64,000 bases of DNA, taken from assembly GCA_015039365.1 (NCBI GenBank), contig WION01000188.1, forward strand, positions 1 through 64,000, in the 5' to 3' direction. The notes beneath the pieces are model-generated. The model saw nothing but the letters and a program-made list of their open reading frames with translations, searched no databases and was not told where the DNA came from. The stretch is from Amanita rubescens (taxonomy: Eukaryota > Basidiomycota > Agaricomycetes > Agaricales > Amanitaceae). The position numbers and the translations under genes are program-made. Shown here in pieces: positions 21,870 through 32,464 of the stretch. The stretch's first letter is position 1. Each line of letters starts with the position of its first letter.

Positions 21870-22470
21870 CGTACTATATATAGCCATATGTGAGGACTGT
21901 TTATTTTTAAACGCAGATAAATGAAGCTTTTCATGATAATGGAACTGGAATGATCCTGGCATATAAATGAGACAGCTGTCGATGGATATAGAGGGAGAGA
22001 ACCGTATCAGGCATGGCGTACATCTCAACACCCCTGGCATTTACATCCTACACATCAACTGTCCAGCTTGGCCGGATACGGGGTACCCAGCAACCGGCTG
22101 AAGGGAGGGGCAGTGATGAACCGGGACAATGAGTTCAATCCCTGCGTATAGTGAGCACTCACCTATAACATTACGCTATGTTCACCTATGTTTTATCTTA
22201 TGTTTTACGATCATGGTGGTAAGGAAACACACAGCAAAGGGCTGTTACAACTCTGATCGCCGAACTTTGCTCGGATCAAAATAGGACTGGACCCATTGTC
22301 CTGATTCATCACCACCCCTCCTTCAGCCGGTCAAAATCTAAACCGTATCCGGCCAGGCCGGACGGTTGATGTGTAGGATGTAAATGCCAGGTCGCTTGTT
22401 CATTCCTCAGACCATTCAGGGACTAGGCCCATACACATGCAGTATCCACCATATCCGGCCTGGCCGGCCA
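21870..22470. repeat. Palindrome-containing repeats, right end of CpG-rich block
   Basis: It contains palindromes at 22062-22076 (one CpG lost), 22348-22362 (perfect) and 22454-22468 (last base changed). One arm of the fold-back repeat lies at 22170-22285. No gene is seen. Confidence 0.6.
22348..22362. repeat. GC palindrome, perfect copy
   Basis: TCCGGCCAGGCCGGA preceded by CCGTA. It is the last perfect copy before the CpG-depleted domain. Confidence 0.9.
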
Positions 22471-22620
22471 GTTGATGCATAAGGCATCTAAATCTATGTC
22501 ATATAGCCAAGTACATCTATCACTATCACCCACTGTTCATTACTCACACTATGTAAGATTAACCCCCCTTTGTCTCAATATGTCACCACTGCCAGTTGGA
22601 GGCATGCCATCTCCACCATA

Positions 22621-22635
22621 TCCAGCCTAGCTGGA
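22621..22635. repeat. Decayed GC palindrome
   Basis: TCCAGCCTAGCTGGA followed by CAGTTG, the usual downstream flank. Both CpGs of the consensus are replaced by CpA on the left and TpG on the right. Confidence 0.75.
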
Positions 22636-22740
22636 CAGTTGCATATGCCACTATAAACATAGTACAGTGTTGAAAAATATGTATTTATTCAGCATAAATC
22701 CACTTGTAATATTAATTCTGCCATTAAGATGATCATTCAT

Positions 22741-23053
22741 AAATTGACATCCTGTTATGTACTCAACATTCCCATGCTATATAACATCATGTATATTGGC
22801 ATTATGTTACCTACTCACATTCCCACACTAAAAAAAATTAATCTTGCACTGCTGCATTTACTGACTGTGTCCAGCCAGGCTGGACACATGTACAGTAGGT
22901 CTGGGCTCATCATAATCTAAATAAATGGTGATCAGTGCTTGGGACAAAGATTAAATATTTTTTTAGTGTGGGAATGTGAGTAGGTAACATAATGCCAATA
23001 TACATGATGTTATATAGCATGGGAATGTTGAGTACATAACAGGATGTCAATTT
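22741..23053. repeat. Long inverted repeat (hairpin)
   Basis: The left arm 22741-22838 and the right arm about 22957-23053 are almost perfectly complementary over about 95 bp; both contain ATTGACATCCTGTTATGTAC and GTAGGTAACATAATGCC or their complements. The spacer of about 118 bp contains the decayed palindrome TCCAGCCAGGCTGGA (22870-22884). The arms have no CpG. The open frames here are simply the same sequence read twice. Confidence 0.9.
22870..22884. repeat. Decayed GC palindrome in hairpin spacer
   Basis: TCCAGCCAGGCTGGA is the consensus with each CpG changed to CpA or TpG. It remains a perfect palindrome around the central base. Poorer relatives follow at 23165, 23254-23268 and 23306-23320. 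Confidence 0.8.
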
Positions 23054-23381
23054 TTGGTCACCAAACACCACAACTTGCCAGTCCTGGCAAATATGGCAGG
23101 GCACAGATTGAGTAGTAAATGCAGTATCACAAATGTAAACCAACCAAGCATTCATAAACCTTTGTCCAGCCTAGACAACACAACACACACATAGTACACA
23201 TACCAGATGTCTGCCATGTTGTTTGGTAGTAATTGTGCTCATCACAATGGGCATCCAGCCTGGCAGGACACAGATAAATGTGCAGCAGGTCTGGGCTCAT
23301 TACTGTCCAGCCAGGTCAGCCATCAAATGCATGCACTGACCAGTCTGGCCTCATGAGTACTACCAGGGTCAGCCAAAAATG

Positions 23382-23860
23382 CTTAACCCTAAATTAGGAG
23401 TTAAGCCTTCTGTGCTACCCTCCCACCACCCTGGAGAGTCCCATAACCCTTAACCCCCCCCTGCTTACCCTAAACCCCCCACCCTTACTGACTTAGGCCT
23501 ATATAATCAGCATCCCAGAGAGCTATGTTTCTGAGTGTGGTGAGAAAAATAGCTAGCAGATTGAACATGAGAAACTAATTGTATATTGCTTTTTGCATGT
23601 CATGGACCACATTGCTAATGAGAAACACAATAATTTTGACATCCCTTCACAAAATACTTCATATCTCATGAACCACTGGGCCAAATTACATGAATAAGGG
23701 CTCAAAATTAAGCTAAGGACCAGCTCTACAAGGTTGCACAATTTAACCGGTCCGGTTAAGGTTAGGGAAAGGGCCTAACCTTAACTGATAATTAACTGGT
23801 CGAGCAGTTAGGTTCAGTTAAGTTACGGTTAATTGCGGTTACATAACTTAACCTCCATCA
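23382..23860. repeat. Telomere-like and TTAAC-rich tracts
   Basis: 23382-23490 contains AACCCTAAA, CCCTTAACCCCCCCCTG and TACCCTAAACCCCCCACCC, loosely like the CCCTAA fungal telomere repeat. 23743-23759 is the perfect palindrome TTAACCGGTCCGGTTAA, followed by GGTTAAG/GGTTAGG-like motifs to 23860. It is too degenerate to call a telomere. Confidence 0.45.
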
Positions 23861-24526
23861 CTAGCTATTGTAGGGTTGATATACCAAGCATATAAGCTCT
23901 GAATTGATATCTTTACTTTCAGGAAAAAATGGTTCTTCATTATACATATATAGGTATAAAATCTACATTAATGTGCTGAAGATATGTATATCAGCTAGCA
24001 TTCCAGCCCAAAGAAGACAGAAACTGGACTTACATAATAAATTGCTAAGAACTATTTTCTGTATTCAGCACACTCTTCTTCAGATGGGCAATGCTTCATG
24101 ATGAACCAATCATTGATGTCCATTGACCTCAGGTGGTTGTCCAGGTCTTGATCAACCAGTGAATGCTGGGCGTTGAGATAATATTTCCAGGCCTTGGTGA
24201 AGCCATCCTTGGAATTGCAGCCTTGCTGGACAAGCCAGAAGGAATGTTCAAGACAGATGAGGATGGCTGTACAGGTAATGGTAAGAAACTGTAAATATAA
24301 GAGAAAGGGTAAAATTAATCAGACCAATGAAACAATGCAAAGAAGGTGCCTATGTAATTGGGAATACTTGAGTGAAGGGAATGAAAAGAATGAAATATGA
24401 TCTTACATTGAATTGAGTGTCCATAAGACCCTGAACATGGTTCACCTGTGAAATTCATGCCTATTAATAAAGTAGGGCAAAGAGAATAGGTGGGAGAAGA
24501 CAGGTACAAACTAAATAAGATGTGAG
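23861..24526. other. AT-rich gene-free stretch
   Basis: About 670 bp of CpG-poor sequence before the tandem array. The short open frames (for example 24194-24400) show no family resemblance. I see no feature in it. Confidence 0.5.
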
Positions 24527-26850
24527 AGTGATGTCAGCAATTCAGGAAATGCATAGTGACTCACTTGCTGGATGGGATTTCATGGCAACATGTCAGCAAT
24601 TCAAATTGGGCTAGGAGGCACACAGTCACTCACAAACTGGATGGGATTTCATGGCAACATGTCAGCAATTCAAATTGGGGCTAGGAGGCACACAGTCACT
24701 CACTGCCTGGATGGGATTTCATGGCAACATGTCAGAGTGATGTCAGCAATTCAGGAAATGCATAGTGACTCACTTGCTGGATGGGATTTCATGGCAACAT
24801 GTCAGCAATTCAAATTGGGCTAGGAGGCACACAGTCACTCACTAACTGGATGGGATTTCATGGCAACATGTCAGCAATTCAAATTGGGCTAGGAGGCACA
24901 CAGTCACTCACTGCCTGGATGGGATTTCATGGCAACATGTCAGCAATTCAAATTGAGCTACTAGAGGCACACAGTCACTCACTCCCTGGATGGGATTTCA
25001 TGGCAACATGTCAGCAATTCAAATTGAGCTACTAGAGGCACAGTCACTCACTTGCTGGATGGGATTTCATGGCAACATGTCAGCAATTCAAATTGAGCTA
25101 AGAGGCACACAGTCACTCACTGCAGTCTGGATGGGATTTCATGGCAACATGTCAGCAATTCAAATTGAGCTAGGAGGCACACAGTCACTCACTCCCTGGA
25201 TGGGATTTCATGGCAACATGTCAGCAATTCAAATTGAGCTAGGAGGCACACAGTCACTCACTTGCTGGATGGGATTTCATGGCAACATGTCAGCAATTCA
25301 AATTGAGCTAGGAGGCACACAGTCACTCACTCCCTGGATGGGATTTCATGGCAAACATGTCAGCAATTCAAATTGAGCTAGGAGGCACACAGTCACTCAC
25401 TCCCTGGATGGGATTTCATGGCAACATGTCAGCAATTCAAATTGAGCTAGGAGGCACACAGTCACTCACTCGCTGGATGGGATTTCATGGCAACATGTCA
25501 GCAATTCAAATTGAGCTAGGAGGCACACAGTCACTCACTCGCTGGATGGGATTTCATGGCAACATGTCAGCAATTCAAATTGAGCTAGGACTCGGCACAC
25601 AGTCACTCACAAGCTGGATGGGATTTCATGGCAACATGTCAGCAATTCAAATTGAGCTAGGAGGCACGCAGTCACTCACAAACTGGATGGGATTTCATGG
25701 CAACATGTCAGCAATTCAAATTGGGCTAGGAGGCACAGTCACTCACAAACTGGATGGGATTTCATGGCAACATGTCAGCAATTCAAATTGAGCTAGGAGG
25801 CACACAGTCACTCACTGCCTGGATGGGATTTCATGGCAACATGTCAGCAATTCAAATTGAGCTAGGAGGCACACAGTCACTCACTTGCTGGATGGGATTT
25901 CATGGCAACATGTCAGCAATTCAAATTGAGCTAGGAGGCACACAGTCACTCACTCCCTGGACAGGATTTCATGGCAACATGTCAGCAATTCAAATTGGGC
26001 TAGGAGGCACACAGTCACTCACTCCCTGGATGGGATTTCATGGCAACATGTCAGCAATTCAAATTGAGCTAGGAGGCACACAGTCACTCACTGCCTGGAT
26101 GGGATTTCATGGTAACATGTCAGCAATTCAAATTGAGCTAGGAGGCACACAGTCACTCACAAACTGGATGGGATTTCATGGCAACATGTCAGCAATTCAA
26201 ATTGAGCTAGGAGGCACACAGTCACTCACAAGCTGGATGGGATTTCATGGCAACATGTCAGCAATTCAAATTGGGCTAGGAGGCACACAGTCACTCACTC
26301 CCTGGACGGGATTTCATGGCAACATGTCAGCAATTCAAATTGAGCTAGGAGGCACATAGCAACTCACTCCCTGGATGGGATTTCATGGCAATATGTCAGC
26401 AATTCAAATTGAGCTAGGAGGCACACAGTCACTCACTTGCTGGATGGGATTTCATGGCAACATGTCAGCAATTCAAATTGAGCTAGGAGGCACACAGTCA
26501 CTCACTCCCTGGATGGGATTTCATGGCAACATGTCAGCAATTCAAATTGAGCTAGGAGGCACACAGTCACTCACTCGCTGGATGGGATTTCATGGCAACA
26601 TGTCAGCAATTCAAATTGAGCTAGGAGGCACACAGTCACTCACTCGCTGGATGGGATTTCATGGCAACATGTCAGCAATTCAAATTGAGCTAGGAGGCAC
26701 GCAGTCACTCACAAACTGGATGGGATTTCATGGCAACATGTCAGCAATTCAAATTGAGCTAGGAGGCACACGGTCACTCACAAACTGGATGGGATTTCAT
26801 GGCAACATGTCAGCAATTCAAATTGAGCTAGGAGGCACATAGCAACTCAC
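24527..26850. repeat. 69-bp tandem (satellite-like) array, about 33 copies
   Basis: The core GGGATTTCATGGCAACATGT recurs about 33 times with mostly 69-bp spacing (range about 65-72). Because 69 is a multiple of three, the array stays open on the plus strand as a repeat of MGFHGNMSAIQIELGGTQSL, but indels break it and there is no start or domain context. Variants are structured. A left-end variant with GGAAATGCATAGTGACTCAC occurs at about 24550 and again at about 24758. A right-end variant with CACATAGCAACTCAC occurs at about 26353 and again at 26835. No spacers separate units, so this is not a CRISPR array. Confidence 0.95.
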
Positions 26851-27279
26851 CTTCTAGATATGAGGTGAATCATTTCTATCAATTTGGAATTCTCCATATA
26901 ACTTGCATATTACCTCCTATACACTACATTCACAAGTTGCCTTCCTATCCCTTTGAAATTCTTACATTTTCCCCCTTATCATTTGCATAATTAGGATATT
27001 GCCAAATGAGCTTCATGTCATACTCACATACTGAATATCCAGGTTAAACTTTGTCACCAATATTGGGTCATGATAGTACTTACATCCTGAAATATCTGTC
27101 ATCACCATCTTCCCTGGCTGAAGCAGAAGTGGACTCTCACATGATCCTTCTTCAATTTCAGTCATGGCTCAAGAAAATGCATTCAATTTGCATACTTGCC
27201 AATAGCAATGTCCAAACCAAGATACAGCTTTGTAAATCAAGGCAGACTTTGTTCATTTGAGCACTCAAATTTCTACAAT

Positions 27280-28563
27280 TCAAGAAAAATTGTACCACTG
27301 TTGAGGTATCCTCAAAGATAAACCTGAAATAGAGAGATAAATTGAAGCAACAGCAGACAAATGGATGACAGACTTGTTCACTGCATATTCAATGCAGACC
27401 TCTAGGTTATTCTGTTGGACAGTGACAAACAACATCTTCAGTGCCAAGTTGTCAATTGATGCTGCTGTCTGTTTGATTAGTTCCCCAACTTGTTCCTGAT
27501 GATTACCTTCATCCTTCTCAATAGCTGGACAAGCTATAAGTCCCAAGATTGGTTGCTAAAGGAGAAGAGACATACATTCAACTTGGACATATGCACGAGG
27601 TGAAGACTTGTAACCCTTAAGTGGCTTCTCAAACTTCTCCTTCAAGGTAGCACAAGCAACTTCCCTATTCTCCTCATCTTCTTTGTTCCTATCATAGACC
27701 TGAGTGATGAGATCATCAAATTTTGTGAAGATTGCCACAACCGGAACTGTCTGTTGTCAGTCACATTAAAGAGTTTGGAGTTTTTAAACAATCTTACCAT
27801 TCCCACAATGTTTCTCATCAAAGAACTTCTGTTCCAATTCCAATAACGGGCGAGATACATCTGGAGCAAAACAAAACCTGAATGCATTGTCAGTTATGCT
27901 ACATAAAGGAAGGATTATAACACACCATATCGCATGGATTTGGTCCTTTACTTCATTTGCTTTCGCCTTCTCCTGTATGAAAGAGTGTACGTCCTGAAGT
28001 TCCTGCTCACTTCCTGCCTCGAAACCAGGAGAGTCATGGAAGATAAACTGTGGGTTGCTCATGAAGGAAAACTCGTCATGAACATTATGAATCCCTCGCT
28101 ATATCATCAAAGTCAATGACCTGGTTGAAGAAATGCGCAAGGATCACCTTCGAGGTCGGGTTAATCTGTAGGTGAAGGGGTGATGGTAGTAGGGTATCAA
28201 GCGAAGTGGATATCTTACCTGGCTGTAAACTGGATCCTCCTTTGTATTGCAGACACGCTTCAGCAGCGTCGTTTTACCAGCATTCGCCCTCCCGATAACG
28301 AGGATACGGAAGTGGGTGTACTTGGCCCGGAGTTTCGCAGCTTCTACCAGGTCGGTCGTCATCATTGGTACAGTGGGTACTAGATCAACTGGAGGCGCAG
28401 AAATGGTTGGAGGCGAAACAACAACGGCAGGTGGAGCAACAACTGCTGGAGGCGAATTCGAGGGATTAGGAGGCGTGCTCTGCGATACCCGTCCGAACAT
28501 CTTCTTCAAGCGATTGCGAAATCCCTTGGACTCTTTGGCAGTCTGCGACCGTTGGTCAGTCAT
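27280..28563 (-). CDS. P-loop GTPase-like protein (G domain)
   Basis: Six exons give a 343-aa protein: 28219-28563, 28148-28165, 27926-28098, 27798-27877, 27576-27746 and 27280-27524, all with GT..AG introns and consistent phase. The N-terminus has a basic stretch (GFRNRLKKMFGR) and a proline-rich linker (residues about 35-65). The G domain shows G1 GRANAGKTTLLKRV, G3 DSPGFEAG and G4 FTKFD, then VQQNNLEVCIEYAV near the C-terminus. The family is a large one of fungal AIG1/septin-like small GTPases with unknown targets, presumably cytosolic. The 3' half lies in CpG-poor DNA and the first exon in CpG-rich DNA. A paralogue is at 62653-63834. The last roughly 25 residues may be intron read-through. 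Confidence 0.85.
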
Positions 28564-29384
28564 ATCGATGAGGGGAGGAGATAAGAGCTTTAGGGTCCGT
28601 CACTTCAGTTCTCCCACGTCGTCCGTCAAAGAATAGGCTAACGCGGCACCGATCTTTCTCACCGCCGAGAGGAGGTCTCGTAGACCTTATTCCCTTCCTT
28701 CTACACTGTTCTCGCGCGAGAACTCAGCAACCCAGCACTCAACCTGGAACTCCCTCGCTCATGTCCAACACGACCTCATCTTCCTCGGTTCCCAATCTTG
28801 TTCTTCCCACGGGAAAACCGCCGCTGCCGTCCTTCCTCTCGTCGTCATCGGCGCCATCGTGATCTGGGACATGGTCGAACGACGGTGTCTCCTTTGCCAC
28901 CGACCTCGCCCTTCCACAGATTCTCGTCATACAGCCAGCACTTCCGAGCGCAAATCTCGACGGTTATATCCTCCTCGCCCTTATCTGACTACACGTTCTC
29001 GCTCAACCTAATATATCCGACAGTTCGTAATGCTTATAGCGCGATGCAAATGTTATTTCGCTCGGAATGCCTGGTGAATGTGTTGACGAGGAAGGACCGT
29101 GACGGTAGTATTTCCCATTGTTTGGAATATCGATATCGATAGTAACGGATCGCAACAGGAGTCTTGCTGCACAATGCGCACCTACTCTCGGCCGCCCTGA
29201 TCACGATTCAGATTCTCAGTGTCGTATCCCTCCATCCATCCAGCCATTTTCTCTCTGCGGTTAGTAGCTTTCCGAAGTGATTTGTTTGGTGGAGTCCAGT
29301 TCTGTATTGTGCCATAGACGCTTTGTATCTCTCGGGAAGGCTTTATCTAATCAATAAGGAAAATGCTGTCGCGTTTACACAGAT
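28564..29384. other. Intergenic, no gene seen
   Basis: This holds the promoter side of the GTPase gene. Plus- and minus-strand frames at 28739-29142 overlap and show no family resemblance. No repeat was recognised. Confidence 0.45.
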
Positions 29385-31556
29385 ACTGCGTAACTATACA
29401 TTCCATTGCCAACTCGGCCCAACCGGATCTCCCCGAGTGCTACAAGCCCCAAACGACAACCGTAATAGCATTAATGAACAAAAGAGACACTGCTCTGCAC
29501 CACGAACCCAGCCGCTGAACCAATACATCCAATCTGAACACCATTCACGACCCATTCTGGATCATCTTGTTCAACATAGCTCAACGTCTACTTTCATATT
29601 AATAAACGAGTAAGAGGAAACGTGGGACACTCGCCGTGGTCCATAAAATGGCCCCATCACTGATCATCTTGACTGTCCCTTTCAACTTCCCAATCGGCGG
29701 TTGCATTCTGGTACCTTCCTCTGCCAATTTAGATTCGCCGGCCTTTAGATCAGCTGATTCGTCTTGAATTTGGGTTCAGGGGGAAGAAGGTGTAGGACGA
29801 GGAGGCGGAGAGTGCCCCGTTATGAATAGCGTGATTGGGAATAGCCGAGTGCCTCGTTGATGTCTTCTTCGTTGCCTGTTGATCGGCCTGTTCTTGACCG
29901 CAAAAGCGGTGGTGAGAAGTCGTGTCTCTCATTCGCCTTAATATGGTGGGACTTGCTGTGCTTGCGTGGGTCAGTTGTGTGAATCAGAGAATAGGAGAGA
30001 ACACGCACGCAACAAATCTTGATAACCCATCCAATACACAACACGCCTCCATTTCTGTGACTGCGTTGTCGGCATTTGGCTCTCCCCGACGAGCTTTCAA
30101 TGCCTCCCACCGTTCCTTGATTCCATCCTTCCAATACCCGGCTACACCTCCCATCCTGACAAAATCAAGATAAGAAAAAGAATCGACGAGTCGTTCGACC
30201 CAACGACGCGTATTTCAGATCGAAACGGACCATTCGTGGTTCGTGAGGCCTTGGCCTTCTTCTCCATCCACTCCTTCTCCAGTGGGTGAAAAAGGTGAAG
30301 CAGCGTTAGTGGGTTGGCCGCTAGACGGTTCAGAATATTGGGTATCTGAGAAGACGTCTTTGGGTATTGTCGAAACCTGTATGCGGGCAAGGTCAGAGTC
30401 AGGTAAGATTAGGAAATTGAGACTCACGTCGTCCCCGACGTTGTCGGTATTGTCATCGTCATCGTCATCGCCGCTCATCCTCACCCTCGTCACTATAATC
30501 CTCATACTCGTCTTCGTCTATGACACCTCCAATATCTTGAGCGATGTTGATCAAGTTCCCCCACGCCTCTTTCATATTCTCATACCTCGCCGCGGAGAGG
30601 AACGGGTAATCCGGGACGATCCTATGCGGTGAAATGTCCTCGGGGTTGAGCTGCTTCGGCGGAGGGTGTTGGTTTGGGCTGTCAGGGACGCCTTCGTCGA
30701 GTGAATTGCCTTAGAAGGGATCGGTGCTCGGATAAAAGAGGTGGTGGTGGAGCAGAAAGTGGGGGTGTATACCGGCGGAGAGAAGGGTGAGCATGCCGAG
30801 AGGTGGATTTGGGTTGCTCCTTCTTCTGAGCCTGAGGAAGGCGGGGAGGGTGAGCGGAGGGGTTTTTTTCCTTTTCCGTCGAGAGGGACGCCGTAACTGA
30901 GAGGTTGGATTATAGGGAGGAAGGGGCCGTAGAGTCTGTTTTGTGAGGTAGCCCATATCGTACACTCTCCTTCCTGCTGTGGTCCTGATTTGTTGTTGAG
31001 AGCGTTTAGTGTCAGCTCGAGTTTGTAGAAGAGGCGCCCGGTTCCGGTCAGTTCCCATTCGATCGTCGGCGACGGAGGGAGGATTCGAGGATTGTGTTTG
31101 CTTTCCTTCTCGATTCCTCCTGGGACGAGTTTGCGCAAACGATCCAGGAGACACGGTGGGTATCCATTCCGCAGCACGTCTTCGACCCAAGCGGACGTGG
31201 AAGACCTTTAAGAAACGCAGTCCCCATGACTCGTTCAGAGTGAACGTAGAGATTGTGCGCTAGAGTCTTCCTTGCAATGTGGAGGACGATGACGAGTGGG
31301 TAGACGTGGGGAACCGAAGAGGGTTGTGTCGTGCATGCAAGGGATCACCAACAGGAGAGTACATGACTGAGCGTCTTGCTCTGGTTTATTCTCGGGGTGG
31401 GTTTGTGCCTTCCAGTCATACAATCCCGCTGGAAAGCGCGCGCCAGAGACGCTTGTTATTGCTTAGAGCATGTCTGCGAAGCCATCTTTGGGAGCGACGA
31501 TGACGACGTGACGGAAATGCTGTGATCAACCGGTCCGAATATGCCGGTCAACATCA
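29385..31556. repeat. Inverted segmental duplication X, left copy
   Basis: The segment is matched in reverse complement by about 56928-59172. Shared landmarks include GAGTGCTACAAGCCC, GAACACCATTCACGACCCAT, ATCAGCTGATTCGTCTTGAA (the other copy differs by one base) and CGCGCGCTTTCCAGCGGGA. The copies differ by substitutions and small indels. Each carries a copy of the same broken gene. Confidence 0.85.
29740..31480 (-). pseudogene. Unknown gene X, left copy (disrupted)
   Basis: I do not recognise the protein. From the 5' side the readable parts are SNNKRLWRALSSGI (F-box-like in flavour), then WELTGTGRLFYKLELTLNAL and NRLYGPFLPIIQPLSYGVPL, then PEDISPHRIVPDYPFLSAAR and MKEAWGNLINIAQDIGG, and a 3' exon with NHEWSVSI. 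Compared with the right copy this one has a 2-bp frame change near 30795 and a frame break in the acidic stretch near 30475. Introns, such as the one ending CGCATACAG before GTTTCGACAATACCC, are shared. Neither copy is open throughout, so both are probably pseudogenes, or some differences are sequencing errors. Confidence 0.55.
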
Positions 31557-32464
31557 CCAACAACTACAACAACCGCAAACTTGAACTCACCGAAATCGAC
31601 AACGACGAATAGTAATACGGACCCTCTTCCTCAAGGAAAAAGTCAAACTCATCAGCAGGTGGATTTAGTGTAAAAAACGCGTTCAAGGTCCATCCAGGCT
31701 CTCTACAGTCAGTGCCCATCTTCTTTTTCCTGCTAGTTTCACTCAATAGGATCCCAATAGACCACTGCGATATCAACTTGGAACCAGACTACCAACGGGG
31801 TCAATCCCTGCGCTTTGTGTCCAACTCGGCTGACTCTGTCCGTCCTAGATCTCGTTTGGCCAGAAGGGAAGCAAATCGGTACGTGCTGCCACTACATCGC
31901 TTACGGATTTGCTTATGTTGGGTCTATTAGCCGTCAACACGTTTAACGATGGTTCCGAAACGAGAACGTGCATGGATAGAAAGCAGCCGTTATATAGGTG
32001 CGTTACCAATTGCGTTTTGCCTTCAGCGAATGCTAATACGACTATAGGTTCATGGACCGTTACACCTCCCACGTCGAGTCGTCTGATATAACAACTGCCA
32101 CTTAAAGATTCCACGTAAGTATAGCTTAACTTTTTTTATATCGCGTAGCGAGTTTAATAGTACGAAACAGACAAGGACCAGTGAGTACCCAATCCCCCGG
32201 CCACCCGTCAACGTTTCTTACTACCTACGCACAGCTTCATGGCGAAAAGCTGTGATACAAGGATGTCGGTCAGAAGACGAAAAGCGCCAAACGCAAGACC
32301 ATTCTGCCGGACAAGTATCGTCGTCTTTTCTCTAACAATCGTCTTTTCTCTAACAAACTGACCGAGAAGCTTTCCAGGTTGCGTGTTTTTTGTTCATTCG
32401 TCCCTGTTAACGGCTGACATGGTTTGTTCCACAGCGTGTCCAACTGGGTATGGCATTGAAAAGC
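31557..32464. other. Possible exons, no assigned gene
   Basis: A minus-strand stretch at about 31600-31690 reads NPPADEFDFFLEEEGPYYYS and could be a 5' exon of gene X. A plus-strand stretch at 31712-32091 (MPIFFFLLVSLNRIPIDHCD...) has intron-like breaks (donor GTACGTGCTG near 31879) but no recognised family. Neither is supported beyond open frame. Confidence 0.3.

Larger units (their letters stand above)
22470..27900. other. CpG-depleted domain
   Basis: Between about 22470 and 27590 the dinucleotide CG is almost absent. For example, none is seen from 22470 to about 23740, only a few near 23750-23840, and very few in the 69-bp array. TpG and CpA are abundant. On either side CG is common. CpG returns gradually from 27590 and is normal by about 28000. 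The pattern is that expected of long-term CpG methylation and deamination, known in Agaricomycetes over repeats. The domain includes the decayed palindromes, the hairpin, the tandem array and the 3' exons of a GTPase gene. Confidence 0.8.

Noticed and set aside
22729..23155. Two short open frames with the same peptide (LTSCYVLNIPMLYNIMYIG) on opposite strands
   Set aside because: They are the two arms of one inverted repeat read on opposite strands.
23382..23490. A true telomere or chromosome end
   Set aside because: The CCCTAA-like motifs are few and degenerate, and ordinary sequence continues on both sides.
24572..26842. Long plus-strand open frames across the 69-bp array (up to 201 aa of MGFHGNMSAIQIELGGTQSL repeats)
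   Set aside because: The unit is 69 bp, a multiple of three, so openness is automatic. Frames are broken by unit-length changes and there is no non-repeat coding context.
24527..26850. CRISPR-like direct repeats
   Set aside because: Whole units are repeated head to tail without unique spacers, and the DNA is eukaryotic.
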